NCBI GenBank assembly: GCA_014843695.1
Contig: CM026390.1
Span: 100,773,664 to 100,837,663 of the forward strand
Source: Archivesica marissinica
Taxonomy: Eukaryota > Mollusca > Bivalvia > Venerida > Vesicomyidae
DNA length: 64,000 bases
Direction: 5' to 3'
Both the position numbers and the translations under genes were made by a program. Under the pieces are notes generated by a model that saw only the letters and a list, made by a program, of their open reading frames with translations, searched no databases and was not told the origin of the DNA. Below are positions 15,001 through 27,600 of the stretch, piece after piece; positions within the stretch are counted from its first letter, which is position 1; each line of letters starts with the position of its first letter.

Positions 15001-16861
15001 GAGCGGTGTATATTTGGAGATGGTTTAATGAGCGGTGTATATTTGGAGGTGGGCTCTAGAGACAGGGTTTAATGAGCGGTGTATATTTGGAGGTGGGCTC
15101 TAGAGACAGGGTTTAATGAGTGTGTATATTTGGAGGTGGGCTCTAGAGACAGGGTTTAATGAGCGGTGTATATTTGGAGGTGGGCTCTAGAGACAGGGTT
15201 TAATGAGCAGTGTATATTTGGAGGTGGGCTCTAGAGACAGGGTTTAATGAGCGGTGTATATTTGGAGGTGGGCTCTAGAGACAGGGTTTAATGAGCGGTG
15301 TATATTTGGAGGTGGGCTCTAGAGACAGGGCTTAATGAGCGGTGTATATTTGGAGGTGGTTTAATGAGCGGTGTATATTTGGAGATGGTTTAATGAGCGG
15401 TGTATATTTGGAGGTGGGCTCTTGAGACAGGGTTTAATGAGCGGTGTATATTTGGAGGTGGTTCTAGAGACAGGGTTTAATGAGCAGTGTATATTTGGAG
15501 GTGGGCTCTAGAGACAGGGTTTAATGAGCGGTGTATATTTGGAGGTGGGCTCTAGAGACAGGGTTTAATGAGCGGTGTATATTTGGAGGTGGGCTCGAGA
15601 GACAGGGTTTAATGAGCGGTGTATATTTGGAGGTGGGCTCTAGAGACAGGGTTTAATGAGCGGTGTTTATTTGGAGGTGGGCTCTAGGGGCAAGGTTTAA
15701 TGAGCGGTGTATATTTGGAGGTGGGCTCTAGAGACAGGGTTTAATGAGCGGTGTATATTTGGAGGTGGGCTCTAGAGACAGGGTTTAATGAGCGGTGTAT
15801 ATTTGGAGTGGGCTCTAGTGGCAAGGCTTAATGAGCGGTGTATATTTGGAGGTGGGCTCTAGAGACAGGGTTTAATGAGCGGTGTATATTTGGAGGCGGG
15901 CTCTAGGGGCAAGGCTTAATGAGCGGTGTATATTTGGAGGTGGACTCTAGAGAGAGGGTTTAATGAGCGGTGTATATTTGGAGGCGGGCTCTAGGGGCAG
16001 GGCTTAATGAGCGGTGTATATTTGGAGGTGGGCTCTAGAGACAGGGTTTAATGAGCCTTGTATATTTGGTGGTGGGCTCTAGAGACAGGGTTTAAAGAGC
16101 GGTGTATATTTGGAGATGGTTTAATGAGCGGTGTATATTTGGAGATGGTTTAATGAGCAGTGTATATTTGGAGGAGGTTTAATGAGTGGTGTATATTTGG
16201 AGGTGGGCTCTAGAGACAGGGTTTAATGAGCGGTGTATATTTGGAGGTGGGCTCTAGAGACAGGGTTTAATGAGCGGTGTATATTTGGAGGTGGGCTCTA
16301 GAGACAGGGTTTAATGAGCGGTGTATATTTGGAGGTGAGCTCTAGAGACAGGGTTTAATGAGCGGTGTATATTTGGAGGTGGCTCTAGAGACAGGGTTTA
16401 ATGAGCGGTGTATATTTGGAGGTGGGCTCTAGAGACAGGGTTTAATGAGCGGTGTATATTTGGAGGTGGGCTCTAGAGACAGGGTTTAATGAGTGGTGTA
16501 TATTTGGAGGTGGGCTCTAGAGACAGGGTTTAAAGAGCGGTGTATATTTGGAGGTGGTTTAATGAGCGGTGTATATTTGGAGATGGTTTAATGAGCGGTA
16601 TATATTTGGAGGCGGGCTCTAGGGGCAAGGCTTAATGAGCGGTGTATATTTGGAGGTGGACTCTAGAGAGAGGGTTTAATGAGCGGTGTATATTTGGAGG
16701 CGGGCTCTAGGGGCAGGGTTTAATGAGCCTTGTATATTTGGTGGTGGGCTCTAGAGACAGGGTTTAAAGAGCGGTGTATATTTGGAGATGGTTTAATGAG
16801 CGGTGTATATTTGGAGATGGTTTAATGAGCAGTGTATATTTGGAGGAGGTTTAATGAGTGG

Positions 16862-19322
16862 TGTATATTTGGAGGTGGTCTCTAGAGACAGGGTTTAATG
16901 AGCGGTGTATATTTGGAGGTGGGCTCTAGAGACAGGGTTTAATGAGCGGTGTATATTTGGAGGTGGGCTCTAGAGACAGGGTTTAATGAGTGGTGTATAT
17001 TTGGAGGTGGGCTCTAGAGACAGGGTTTAAAGAGCGGTGTATATTTGGAGGTGGTTTAATGAGCGGTGTATATTTGGAGATGGTTTAATGAGCGGTATAT
17101 ATTTGGAGGCGGGCTCTAGGGGCAGGGCTTAATGCGTGGTGTATATTTGAAGGCGGGCTCTAGGGGCAGGGTTTAATGAGCCTTGTATATTTGGTGGTGG
17201 GCTCTAGAGACAGGGTTTAAAGAGCGGTGTATATTTGGAGATGGTTTAATGAGCGGTGTATATTTGGAGATGGTTTAATGAGCAGTGTATATTTGGAGGA
17301 GGTTTAATGAGTGGTGTATATTTGGAGGTGGGCTCTAGAGACAGGGTTCAATGAGCGGTGTATATTTGGAGGTGGGCTCTAGAGACAGGGTTTAATGAGC
17401 GGTGTATATTTGGAGGTGGGCTCTAGAGACAGGGTTTAATGAGCAGTGTATATTTGGAGGTGGGCTCTAGAGACAGGGTTTAATGAGCGGTGTATATTTG
17501 GAGGTGGGCTCTAGAGACAGGGTTTAATGAGCGGTGTATATTTGGAGTGGGCGGCTCTAGGGGCAAGGCTTAATGAGCGGTGTATATTTGGAGGTGGTTT
17601 AATGAGCGGTGTATATTTGGAGGCGGGTTCTAGATATAGGGTTTAATGAGCGGTGTATATTTGGAGGTGGGCTCTAGATACAGGGTTTAATGAGCGGTGT
17701 ATATTTGGAGGTGGCTCTAGAGACAGGGTTTACTGAGCGGTGTATATTTGGAGGTGGGCTCTAGAGACAGGGTTTAATGCGCGGTGTATATTTGGAGGTG
17801 GGCTCTAGAGACAGGGTTTAATGAGCAGTGTATATTTGGAGGTGGGCTCTAGAGACAGGGTTTAATGAGCGGTGTATATTTGGAGGTGGGCTCTAGAGAC
17901 AGGGTTTAATGAGCGGTGTATATTTGGAGTGGGCGGCTCTAGGGGCAAGGCTTAATGAGCGGTGTATATTTGGAGGTGGGCTCTAGAGACAGGGTTTAAT
18001 GAGCGGTGTATATTTGGAGGCGGGCTCTAGGGGCAAGGCTTAATGAGCGGTGTATATTTGGAGGTGGGCTCTAGAGACAGGGTTTAATGAGCGGTGTATA
18101 TTTGGAGGCGGGCTCTAGGGGCAGGGCTTAATGCGTGGTGTATATTTGGAGGCGGGCTCTAGGGGCAGGGTTTAATGAGCCTTGTATATTTGGTGGTGGG
18201 CTCTAGAGACAGGGATTAATGAGCGGTTTATATTTGGTGGTGGGCTCTAGAGGCAGGGTTTAATGAGTGGTGTATATTTGGAGATGGTTTAATGAGCGGT
18301 GTATATTTGGTGGTGGGCTCTAGGGGAAGGGCTTAATGAGCGGTGTATATTTGGTGGTGGGCTCTAGAGACAGGGTTTAATGAGCGGTGTATATTTGGAG
18401 GTGGTTTAATGAGCGGTGTATATTTGGAGGTGGGCTCTAGAGACAGGGATTAAAGAGCGGTGTATATTTGGAGGTGGTTTAATGAGCGGTATATATTTGG
18501 AGGTGGGCTCTAGAGACAGGGTTTAATGAGTGGTGTATATTTGGAGGTGGGCTCTAGTGGCAGGGTTTAATGAGCGGTGTATATTTGGAGGTGGGCTCTA
18601 GGGGCAGGGCTTAATGAGCGGTGATATTTGGAGATGGTTTAATGAGCGGTGTATATTTGGTGGTGGGCTCTAGAGACAGGGTTTAATGAGCGGTGTATAT
18701 TTGGAGGTGGGCTCTAGAGACAGGGGTTAATGAGCGGTGTATATTTGGAGGTGGGCTCTAGAGGCACGGTTTAATGAGCGGTGTATATTTGGAGGTGGGC
18801 TCTAGAGACAGGGTTTAATGAGCGGTGTATATTTGTAGGTGGGCTCTAGAGACAGGGTATAATGAGTGGTGTATATTTGGAGGTGGTCTCTATGGGCAGG
18901 GTTTAATGAGCGGTGTATATTTGGAGGTGGGCTCTAGAGACAGGGTATAATGAGTGGTGTATATTTGGAGGTGGGCTCTATGGGCAGGGTTTAATGAGCG
19001 GTGTATATTTGGAGGTCTAGAGACAGGGTTTAATGAGCGGTGTATATTTGGAGGTGGGCTCTAGAGACAGGGTTTACTGAGCGGTGTATATTTGGAGGTG
19101 GGCTCTAGGGGCAGGGTTTAATGAGCGGTGTATATTTGGAGATGGCTTAATGAGCGGTGTATATTTGGAGGTGGGCTCTAGGGGCAGGGTTGACTGAGTG
19201 TGTATATTTGGAGGTGAGCTCTAGATACAGGGTTTAATGAGCGGTGTATATTTGGAGGTTGGCTCTAGAGACAGGGTTTAAGGAGCGGTGTATATTTGGA
19301 GTGGGCGGCTCTAGGGGCAGGG
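16862..19322. repeat. Higher-order block, copy 1, inside the 44-bp array
   Basis: This block matches 19511-22000 variant for variant. Diagnostic units (the CCTTGTATATTTGGTGG variant at 17181 and 18180, a shortened unit at 18621, AGGTCTAGAGACAGGG at 19013) recur at an offset of 2649 bp, which becomes 2678 bp after one additional 29-bp unit in copy 2. Only a few single-base differences are visible by eye. Confidence 0.9.
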
Positions 19323-19510
19323 CTTAATGAGCGGTGTATATTTGGAGGTGGGCTCTAGAGACAGGGTTTAATGAGCCTTGTATATTTGGTGGTGGGCTCT
19401 AGAGACAGGGTTTAATGAGCGGTGTATATTTGGAGGTGGGCTCTAGAGACAGGGTTTAATGAGCAGTGTATATTTGGAGGTGAGCTCTAGAGACAGGGTT
19501 TAATGAGCGG

Positions 19511-22000
19511 TGTATATTTGGAGGTGGTCTCTAGAGACAGGGTTTAATGAGCGGTGTATATTTGGAGGTGGGCTCTAGAGACAGGGTTTAATGAGCGGTG
19601 TATATTTGGAGGTGGGCTCTAGAGACAGGGTTTAATGAGTGGTGTATATTTGGAGGTGGGCTCTAGAGACAGGGTTTAAAGAGCGGTGTATATTTGGAGG
19701 TGGTTTAATGAGCGGTGTATATTTGGAGATGGTTTAATGAGCGGTATATATTTGGAGGCGGGCTCTAGGGGCAGGGCTTAATGCGTGGTGTATATTTGGA
19801 GGCGGGCTCTAGGGGCAGGGTTTAATGAGCCTTGTATATTTGGTGGTGGGCTCTAGAGACAGGGTTTAAAGAGCGGTGTATATTTGGAGATGGTTTAATG
19901 AGCGGTGTATATTTGGAGATGGTTTAATGAGCAGTGTATATTTGGAGGAGGTTTAATGAGTGGTGTATATTTGGAGGTGGGCTCTAGAGACAGGGTTTAA
20001 TGAGCGGTGTATATTTGGAGGTGGGCTCTAGAGACAGGGTTTAATGAGCGGTGTATATTTGGAGGTGGGCTCTAGAGACAGGGTTTAATGAGCAGTGTAT
20101 ATTTGGAGGTGGGCTCTAGAGACAGGGTTTAATGAGCGGTGTATATTTGGAGGTGGGCTCTAGAGACAGGGTTTAATGAGCGGTGTATATTTGGAGTGGG
20201 CGGCTCTAGGGGCAAGGCTTAATGAGCGGTGTATATTTGGAGGTGGTTTAATGAGCGGTGTATATTTGGAGGCGGGTTCTAGATATAGGGTTTAATGAGC
20301 GGTGTATATTTGGAGGTGGGCTCTAGATACAGGGTTTAATGAGCGGTGTATATTTGGAGGTGGCTCTAGAGACAGGGTTTACTGAGCGGTGTATATTTGG
20401 AGGTGGGCTCTAGAGACAGGGTTTAATGCGCGGTGTATATTTGGAGGTGGGCTCTAGAGACAGGGTTTAATGAGCAGTGTATATTTGGAGGTGGGCTCTA
20501 GAGACAGGGTTTAATGAGCGGTGTATATTTGGAGGTGGGCTCTAGAGACAGGGTTTAATGAGCGGTGTATATTTGGAGTGGGCGGCTCTAGGGGCAAGGC
20601 TTAATGAGCGGTGTATATTTGGAGGTGGGCTCTAGAGACAGGGTTTAATGAGCGGTGTATATTTGGAGGCGGGCTCTAGGGGCAAGGCTTAATGAGCGGT
20701 GTATATTTGGAGGTGGGCTCTAGAGACAGGGTTTAATGAGCGGTGTATATTTGGAGGCGGGCTCTAGGGGCAGGGCTTAATGCGTGGTGTATATTTGGAG
20801 GCGGGCTCTAGGGGCAGGGTTTAATGAGCCTTGTATATTTGGTGGTGGGCTCTAGAGACAGGGATTAATGAGCGGTTTATATTTGGTGGTGGGCTCTAGA
20901 GGCAGGGTTTAATGAGTGGTGTATATTTGGAGATGGTTTAATGAGCGGTGTATATTTGGTGGTGGGCTCTAGGGGAAGGGCTTAATGAGCGGTGTATATT
21001 TGGTGGTGGGCTCTAGAGACAGGGTTTAATGAGCGGTGTATATTTGGAGGTGGTTTAATGAGCGGTGTATATTTGGAGGTGGGCTCTAGAGACAGGGATT
21101 AAAGAGCGGTGTATATTTGGAGGTGGTTTAATGAGCGGTGTATATTTGGAGGTGGTTTAATGAGCGGTATATATTTGGAGGTGGGCTCTAGAGACAGGGT
21201 TTAATGAGTGGTGTATATTTGGAGGTGGGCTCTAGTGGCAGGGTTTAATGAGCGGTGTATATTTGGAGGTGGGCTCTAGGGGCAGGGCTTAATGAGCGGT
21301 GATATTTGGAGATGGTTTAATGAGCGGTGTATATTTGGTGGTGGGCTCTAGAGACAGGGTTTAATGAGCGGTGTATATTTGGAGGTGGGCTCTAGAGACA
21401 GGGGTTAATGAGCGGTGTATATTTGGAGGTGGGCTCTAGAGGCACGGTTTAATGAGCGGTGTATATTTGGAGGTGGGCTCTAGAGACAGGGTTTAATGAG
21501 CGGTGTATATTTGTAGGTGGGCTCTAGAGACAGGGTATAATGAGTGGTGTATATTTGGAGGTGGTCTCTATGGGCAGGGTTTAATGAGCGGTGTATATTT
21601 GGAGGTGGGCTCTAGAGACAGGGTATAATGAGTGGTGTATATTTGGAGGTGGGCTCTATGGGCAGGGTTTAATGAGCGGTGTATATTTGGAGGTCTAGAG
21701 ACAGGGTTTAATGAGCGGTGTATATTTGGAGGTGGGCTCTAGAGACAGGGTTTACTGAGCGGTGTATATTTGGTGGTGGGCTCTAGGGGCAGGGTTTAAT
21801 GAGCGGTGTATATTTGGAGATGGCTTAATGAGCGGTGTATATTTGGAGGTGGGCTCTAGGGGCAGGGTTGACTGAGTGTGTATATTTGGAGGTGAGCTCT
21901 AGATACAGGGTTTAATGAGCGGTGTATATTTGGAGGTTGGCTCTAGAGACAGGGTTTAAGGAGCGGTGTATATTTGGAGTGGGCGGCTCTAGGGGCAGGG
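19511..22000. repeat. Higher-order block, copy 2, inside the 44-bp array
   Basis: Recent tandem copy of 16862-19322, starting 188 bp after it ends. It carries one extra 29-bp unit near 21125-21160, so the short unit is gained or lost as a whole. The match ends at the GGCGGCTCTAGGGGCAG unit; beyond it the two copies read GGCTT and GGTTT. Confidence 0.9.
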
Positions 22001-23551
22001 TTTAATGAGCGGTGTATATTTGGAGGTGGGCTCTAGAGACAGGGTTTAATGAGCTGCGTATATTTGGAGGCGGGCTCTAGAGACAGGGTTTAATGAGCGG
22101 TGTATATTTGGAGGTCTAGAGACAGGGTTTAATGAGCGGTGTATATTTGGAGGTGGGCTCTAGAGACAGGGTTTAATGAGCGGTGTATATTTGGAGGTGG
22201 GCTCTAGAGACAGGGTTTAATGAGCGGTGTATATTTGGATGCGCGCTCTAGAGGCAGGGTTTAATGAGCGGTGTATATTTGGAGGTGGTCTAGAGACAGG
22301 GTTAATGAGCGGTGTATATTTGGAGGTGGGCTCTAGTGGCAGGGTTTAATGAGCGGTGTATATTTGGAGGCGTGCTCTAGAGACAGGGCTTAATGAGCGG
22401 TGTATATTTGGAGGTGGGCTCTAGGGGCAGGGCTTAATGAGTGTGTATATTTGGAGGTGGGCTCTAGAGACAGGGTTTAATGAGTGTGTATATTTGGAGG
22501 TGGGCTCTAGGGGCAGGGCTTAATGAGCGGTGTATATTTGGAGATGGTTAAATGAGCGATGTATATTTGGAGGTGGGCTCTAGAGACAGGGCTTAATGAG
22601 CGGTGTATATTTGGAGGCGGGCTCTAGAGACAGGGTTTAATGAGCGGTGTATATTTGGAGGTCTAGAGACATGGTTTAATGAGCGGTGTATATTTGGGGG
22701 TGGGCTCTAGAGACAGGGTTTAATGAGCGGTGTATATTTGGAGGTGGGCTCTAGAGACAGGGTTTAATGAGCGGTGTATATTTGGATGTGGGCTCTAGAG
22801 ACAGGGTTTAATGAGCGGTGTATATTTGGAGGTGGGCTCTAGAGACAGGGTTTAATGAGCGGTGTATATTTGGAGGTGGGCTCTAGAGGCAGGGTTTAAT
22901 GAGCGGTGTATATTTGGAGGCGTGCTCTAGAGACAGGTTAATGAGCGGTGTATATTTGGAGGTGGGCTCTAGGGCAGGGCTTAATGAGTGTGTATATTTG
23001 GAGGTGGGCTCTAGAGACAGGGTTTAATGAGTGTGTATATTTGGAGGTGGGCTCTAGGGGCAGGGCTTAATGAGCGGTGTATATTTGGAGATGGTTTAAT
23101 GAGCGGTGTATATTTGGAGGTGGGCTCTAGAGACAGGGCTTAATGAGCGGTGTATATTTGGAGGTGGGCTCTAGAGACAGGGCTTAATGAGTGGTGTATA
23201 TTTGGAGATGGGCTCTAGGGGCAGGGTTTAATGAGTGGTGTATATTTGGAGGTGGGCTCTAGGGGCAGGGCTTAATGAGCGGTGTATATTTGGAGATGGT
23301 TTAATGAGCGGTGTATATTTGGAGGTGACCTCTAGAGACAGGGCTTAATGAGTGGTGTATATTTGGAGATGGGCTCTAGGGGCAGGGTTTAATGAGTGGT
23401 GTATATTTGGAGGTGGGCTCTAGGGGCAGGGCTTAATGAGCGGTGTATATTTGGAGATGGTTTAATGAGTGTGTATATTTGGAGTGGGCGGCTCTAGAGA
23501 GAGGATTTAGTGAGCGGTGTATTTTTTGTAGGTGGGCTCTAGAGGCACGGT

Positions 23552-24279
23552 TTTATTTAAGGAATGATTCATGCGTTCATAGTCATCGATGTATGAGCTA
23601 CATTGTGCGTGTTTGTGGTTAGCATGGAGGCTGGTTCCGCGATACATTAGTTATCCATATATGTACTGTTGTGTCATTGTTCTCAAATGATGATAACTAT
23701 AATATAAGAGATTGTGTGTGTTTGTTTATTGAAAACAGAGCATAGAGGTTACTGGTAGAGATTGTGACGAAGTCGCGCTTAGCTTAGCTTAGTATCGTCA
23801 CATTGCCCGAGGTTATAAAACTTTTCTCAGATCTCAAGCTCAACCTTAAATGATTTGATTGGTTGATTCTGAGTTATTACTACCAACTGAACCAATCAGA
23901 AGCTTGAGACTGAGTTTGAGATAGGAGAAAGTTGCATAGCCCCAAGGCATGGTTTATTGTGTTCAATAATAATAATAATAATTATAATAAAGAGGACTTT
24001 ATTTTACGAGGGAGCTTACATAACACATGGCTAATACAAATAAGGCCCTCAACTTATATACAATGACATAGAAAATATATTACAAAGAACCTGCATGTAT
24101 AAATATATGTACATGCGATTACGTATATGCTGTGCGCCAAACAAATAGAAAACCTGGGTTGAGCCACACGTTCTTAGAACGTTACAGCAGTGTCGGGTTG
24201 TTTGGAAGGGTAAATAAGTGAGATGTATGCAGTTGTTACCGCAATTACAGGCGCGTGCTGGCATGTTCAACTAATATGA
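23552..24279. other. Unique spacer with a degraded LINE-type tail
   Basis: Apart from the foldback at 23811-23943 there is an (AAT)n tract near 23967-23990. It is followed at 23991-24055 by sequence which, read on the minus strand, matches the GAGGGCC...CTCGTAAAATAAAGTC type of retroelement tail also seen at 35235-35350 and 60030-60100. No gene is recognised. Confidence 0.5.
23811..23943. mobile_element. Foldback (MITE-like) inverted-repeat element
   Basis: The first ~53 bp and the last ~54 bp are imperfect inverted copies. The left arm reads GGTTATAAAACTTTTCTC, then ATCTCAAGCTCA, then TGATTGGTT. The reverse complement of the right end reads GGGGCTATGCAACTTTCTC, then ATCTCAAACTCA, then TGATTGGTT. 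A short spacer (GATTCTGAGTTATTACTACC) lies between. No coding capacity is present. No clear target-site duplication was found, so the class is uncertain. Confidence 0.6.
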
Positions 24280-24651
24280 CAACCCTGGGTCCATGCTGCT
24301 TCCATTTCAGTAGTGGGGCGACCATCCCCTGCCCAGCGGGTCCTCAGGTGGCGGATAGGGGAACGGCCCTCAGATATGGGGGTTAGCTGTGAATCAAATA
24401 AGCAGTCCCGGACCATATGGCGGTGTACCTACCAGGACGGGGCAAGATAGCACATGGCAAAGCTACTCCTATTAAATACTCCACGTGTCCCACAACGGGT
24501 GCATCAGGCGAATATATGGACCGCCTTAAAAGTCCTAGCCTAAGGATGAGGTAACCCCAACAGAAACCTCGAATGCTGAAGCCGGAAGTACTGGGCCGCA
24601 CGGCGCATTCGAATAAACCACGGTACTACGCATAACGCAAAATGAATCACA

Positions 24652-27600
24652 ATGACAGAAAGAGTAAACCGAGATGGTGCTGGACCTGTGAAGACCCGCC
24701 AGGCAGGTACAGTGCCGGGTTCCATACCTCGAAGGAACCCATCCTTAGCTACTGGAGGTCACCCTAAGCCGCCATGTGGAGCCAGGGGACGGCGAAGAAC
24801 AGCTACTGGCCGAAACGTGAAGCAGAAACCTCTTGTGCAGTGGAATGCTGAAGGAGTCTTTAACAAATATACTGAACTGGAGCAAGTACTACAGGACAAA
24901 GAGGTAAGTGATTGCTGCATACAGGAAACACACCTGAACAAAGACAAGACGTTCAAAGTACGAGGCTACCAGTGCCTCCGAGCAGACCGACAAGACAGAC
25001 ACAAGGGTGGTGTGCTCACTCTAGTCCGGAACAACATCAATGTGAGCGAAGTGAAAACCTACCTTGAAGGTGCTGAATACCAGGAGTTCAAGATCAAGAC
25101 CAAATCAACTGAGTTGAACCTTGTCAACTACTACTGCCCAAATGACAAAGCCCTTGCCCTTGACACTATTGAAGCTTCAAACAGTCAATACATGGTTGTT
25201 GGTGACTTCAATAGTCATTCCCAGAGTTGGGGATATGCACAGTCTGATAGGCGTGGGGATGAAGTGGAGGACTGGCAGGATGAGCACAACTTGATTATTG
25301 TCAACCAGCCCTATGATGTACCAACCTTCTACTCTAGGCGATGGCACACTACTACCTCTCCAGATCTAGCATTCTGCGCAGAGGACATCCAGAAAGGTAC
25401 GGTTTGAGAAGTTGGCGATCAACTTGGTGGAAGTGACCACAAACCAGTGTTCCTCACACTCAGCAGTGAAGTGATACATACAGACCATCCCTACCCTAGA
25501 TGGAACTACAAGAAAGCCAAGTGGAGTCTCTTTGCTAGTCGGTCCAATTCTCTTACTCGAGGCATACAGGTACAAGGAAGAGATGTTAACAACGTGATGA
25601 AAGAGTTCAACAGCTGCATACTCAAAGCTGCCCATGAAACCATCCCTAGAGGTGCGAGAAGAGAATGCAAGCCCTACTGGACCAATCAGTTACAGACCCT
25701 CCAAGATGAACTCACTGAAGCAAGGAACAGGGCAGAAGAACAGCCATCACAAGAAAACCATGAACAACTTCAGAAAGCAAAGGCACAGTTTCAAAAATCT
25801 AAACTGGAAGCTACACGACGAAGTTGGAGGGAGAAAACTGCTGCCCTGAACCTTGAGAAGGACGGGAGGAAGTTGTGGAGGCTCACGAAACAGCTAAATG
25901 ATGAAGAAAATAGCAGACGGAAACTCATGTTGGATGAGGATGGGAAACTGTTGACCGGCAAAGAGACTGCAGACTGTCTTGCCAAAGCCTACCAGAAAGA
26001 GGGCAACATCAAAGTCACACGCCAACAGCAAAGAGAGGCACGGAAAGAACAGAAGGATAGAAGTAAAAGGCATACGGAACAAGACTCCATGAAACTTCCA
26101 CTTACATACCAGGAACTGTACACAGCGCTCAGACAACTGAAAAAGAGGAAGTCACCTGGACCAGATGGAATCTCCAATGAGATGCTAACTCATCTTGGAT
26201 GCTCAGCCATGCTGAAACTTCTTGACATCTTCAATCTTAGCTGGGACGAAGGCATAGTTCCGCAGATCTGGAAGGAAGCCAACGTTATCCCAATCTACAA
26301 GAACGGCAAGGATAGAAAGAAAGCTTCCAGCTATCGCCCTATTAGTCTCACTAGCTGTGTGGTCAAGACAATGGAGAGGATAGTTAACAAAAGACTCATG
26401 TGGTATCTTGAGACAGAAAACCTCCTATCCAAGGAACAAGCAGTATTCCGACAGTTCAGATGCACAGAGGACCAGGCAACATACCTCGCTCAGGAAGTTG
26501 AGGATGCATTCCAAGGCCAGCAGGTAGTTTTTGCAACCTGGATAGACCTCCAGAAGGCTTTTGACAAAGTCTGGACTGATGGGCTGCTGGTCAAGATGCA
26601 ACGATGCGGAATTGCCGACAAGATGCTCCGATGGACACAATCCTTCCTACACAATCGCAGCGCCAGAGTACTTGTTGACAACCAGAAGAGCAAGAAATTC
26701 CTCATCCGACACGGTGTTCCTCAAGGAGGAGTGATCTCGCCTACGCTGTTCCTCATCTTCATCGATGACTTGCTTGCAGAGCTCCCAAAAGGTATCAAAG
26801 CAGCATTCTATACTGACGACTTGGTCATGTGGTGTGTTGAAGAACATGCAACGACTGCTACATACAGAATGCAGATGGCCGCAGACAAGCTCACAGCATG
26901 GGCAGAAGACTGGTGCATCTCTATTAATAAGGAGAAGTCGTCAACCACACTCTTCACACTTCCCACCAAACAGAAAGCTGGAACCATCAAAGTCGGTGGA
27001 ACTGCCTTGAAGACGGACAACGAGCCAACATACTTGGGGGTGACATTTGACAGACGGCAGACATGGAAGCCACATATCCAGAAAGCAGAGGCCAAAGCCA
27101 AGCGCAAGCTTGCAATCCTTCGGAAGCTTCCTGGCACCACATGGGGTGCCAATGATCACATCCTGAAGACTATATACCAAGGTGTGGTCAGGCCTCACCT
27201 GGAATATGGATCCACCGCCTGGACAACATCAGCCAACACCAACCAACAGACACTCGACAATGTTCAGAACAAGGCTCTCTGGCTGATCACAGGTGCAATG
27301 AAGAGCACTCCAATCAAGGCCATGGAGACAATTACTTCCATCCAGCCACTGCAAAAACGTCGCGACACAAGAATTCTTCAACAGACAGAGAAGTTTCGAT
27401 GTCAGGAAGAACAACCGATGAAGCAGAGAGTTGAGGCACTAACGAAGAATCGTCTAAAGCGAAGCAGTTTCATCCACCAGTCCAAGAAGCTTGCTCAAAA
27501 GCACACCAGCCATCTCCCAGCCAAGACATTGCCTCCAACGCCATTCATATCCAAGCCATGGTTGACTAGCGGTGAATCCAAGGTTACCATCTGCAGTACA

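Larger units (their letters stand above)
1..23551. repeat. Giant 44-bp minisatellite array with 29-bp short units
   Basis: The array runs without interruption from the window's left edge, so its true start lies outside. The full unit is 44 bp and contains GGGCTCTAGAGACAGGG followed by TTTAATGAGCGGTG and TATATTTGGAGGT. A 29-bp form lacks 15 bp around the CTCTAGAGACAG block and usually reads GGAGATGGTTTAATGAG. There are more than 500 units. Nearly every full unit carries TCTAGA (XbaI). Units are typed by small variants: AGATACAGG, AGAGGCAGG, GGTTGTGGG, AGGGGCAGG. The plus strand is strongly G-rich (17 G against 4 C in the consensus). The right edge decays at 23460-23551. No gene is supported inside it. 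Confidence 0.98.

Noticed and set aside
1..23551. Telomeric or classical centromeric satellite
   Set aside because: The unit is not a telomere hexamer, and a 44-bp period is short for the usual nucleosome-length centromere satellites. Position on the chromosome is unknown, so no such role is claimed.
24049..24725. Minus-strand frames upstream of the LINE as genes
   Set aside because: Short, overlapping and without domains; they lie in the LINE 5' region and a retroelement tail.
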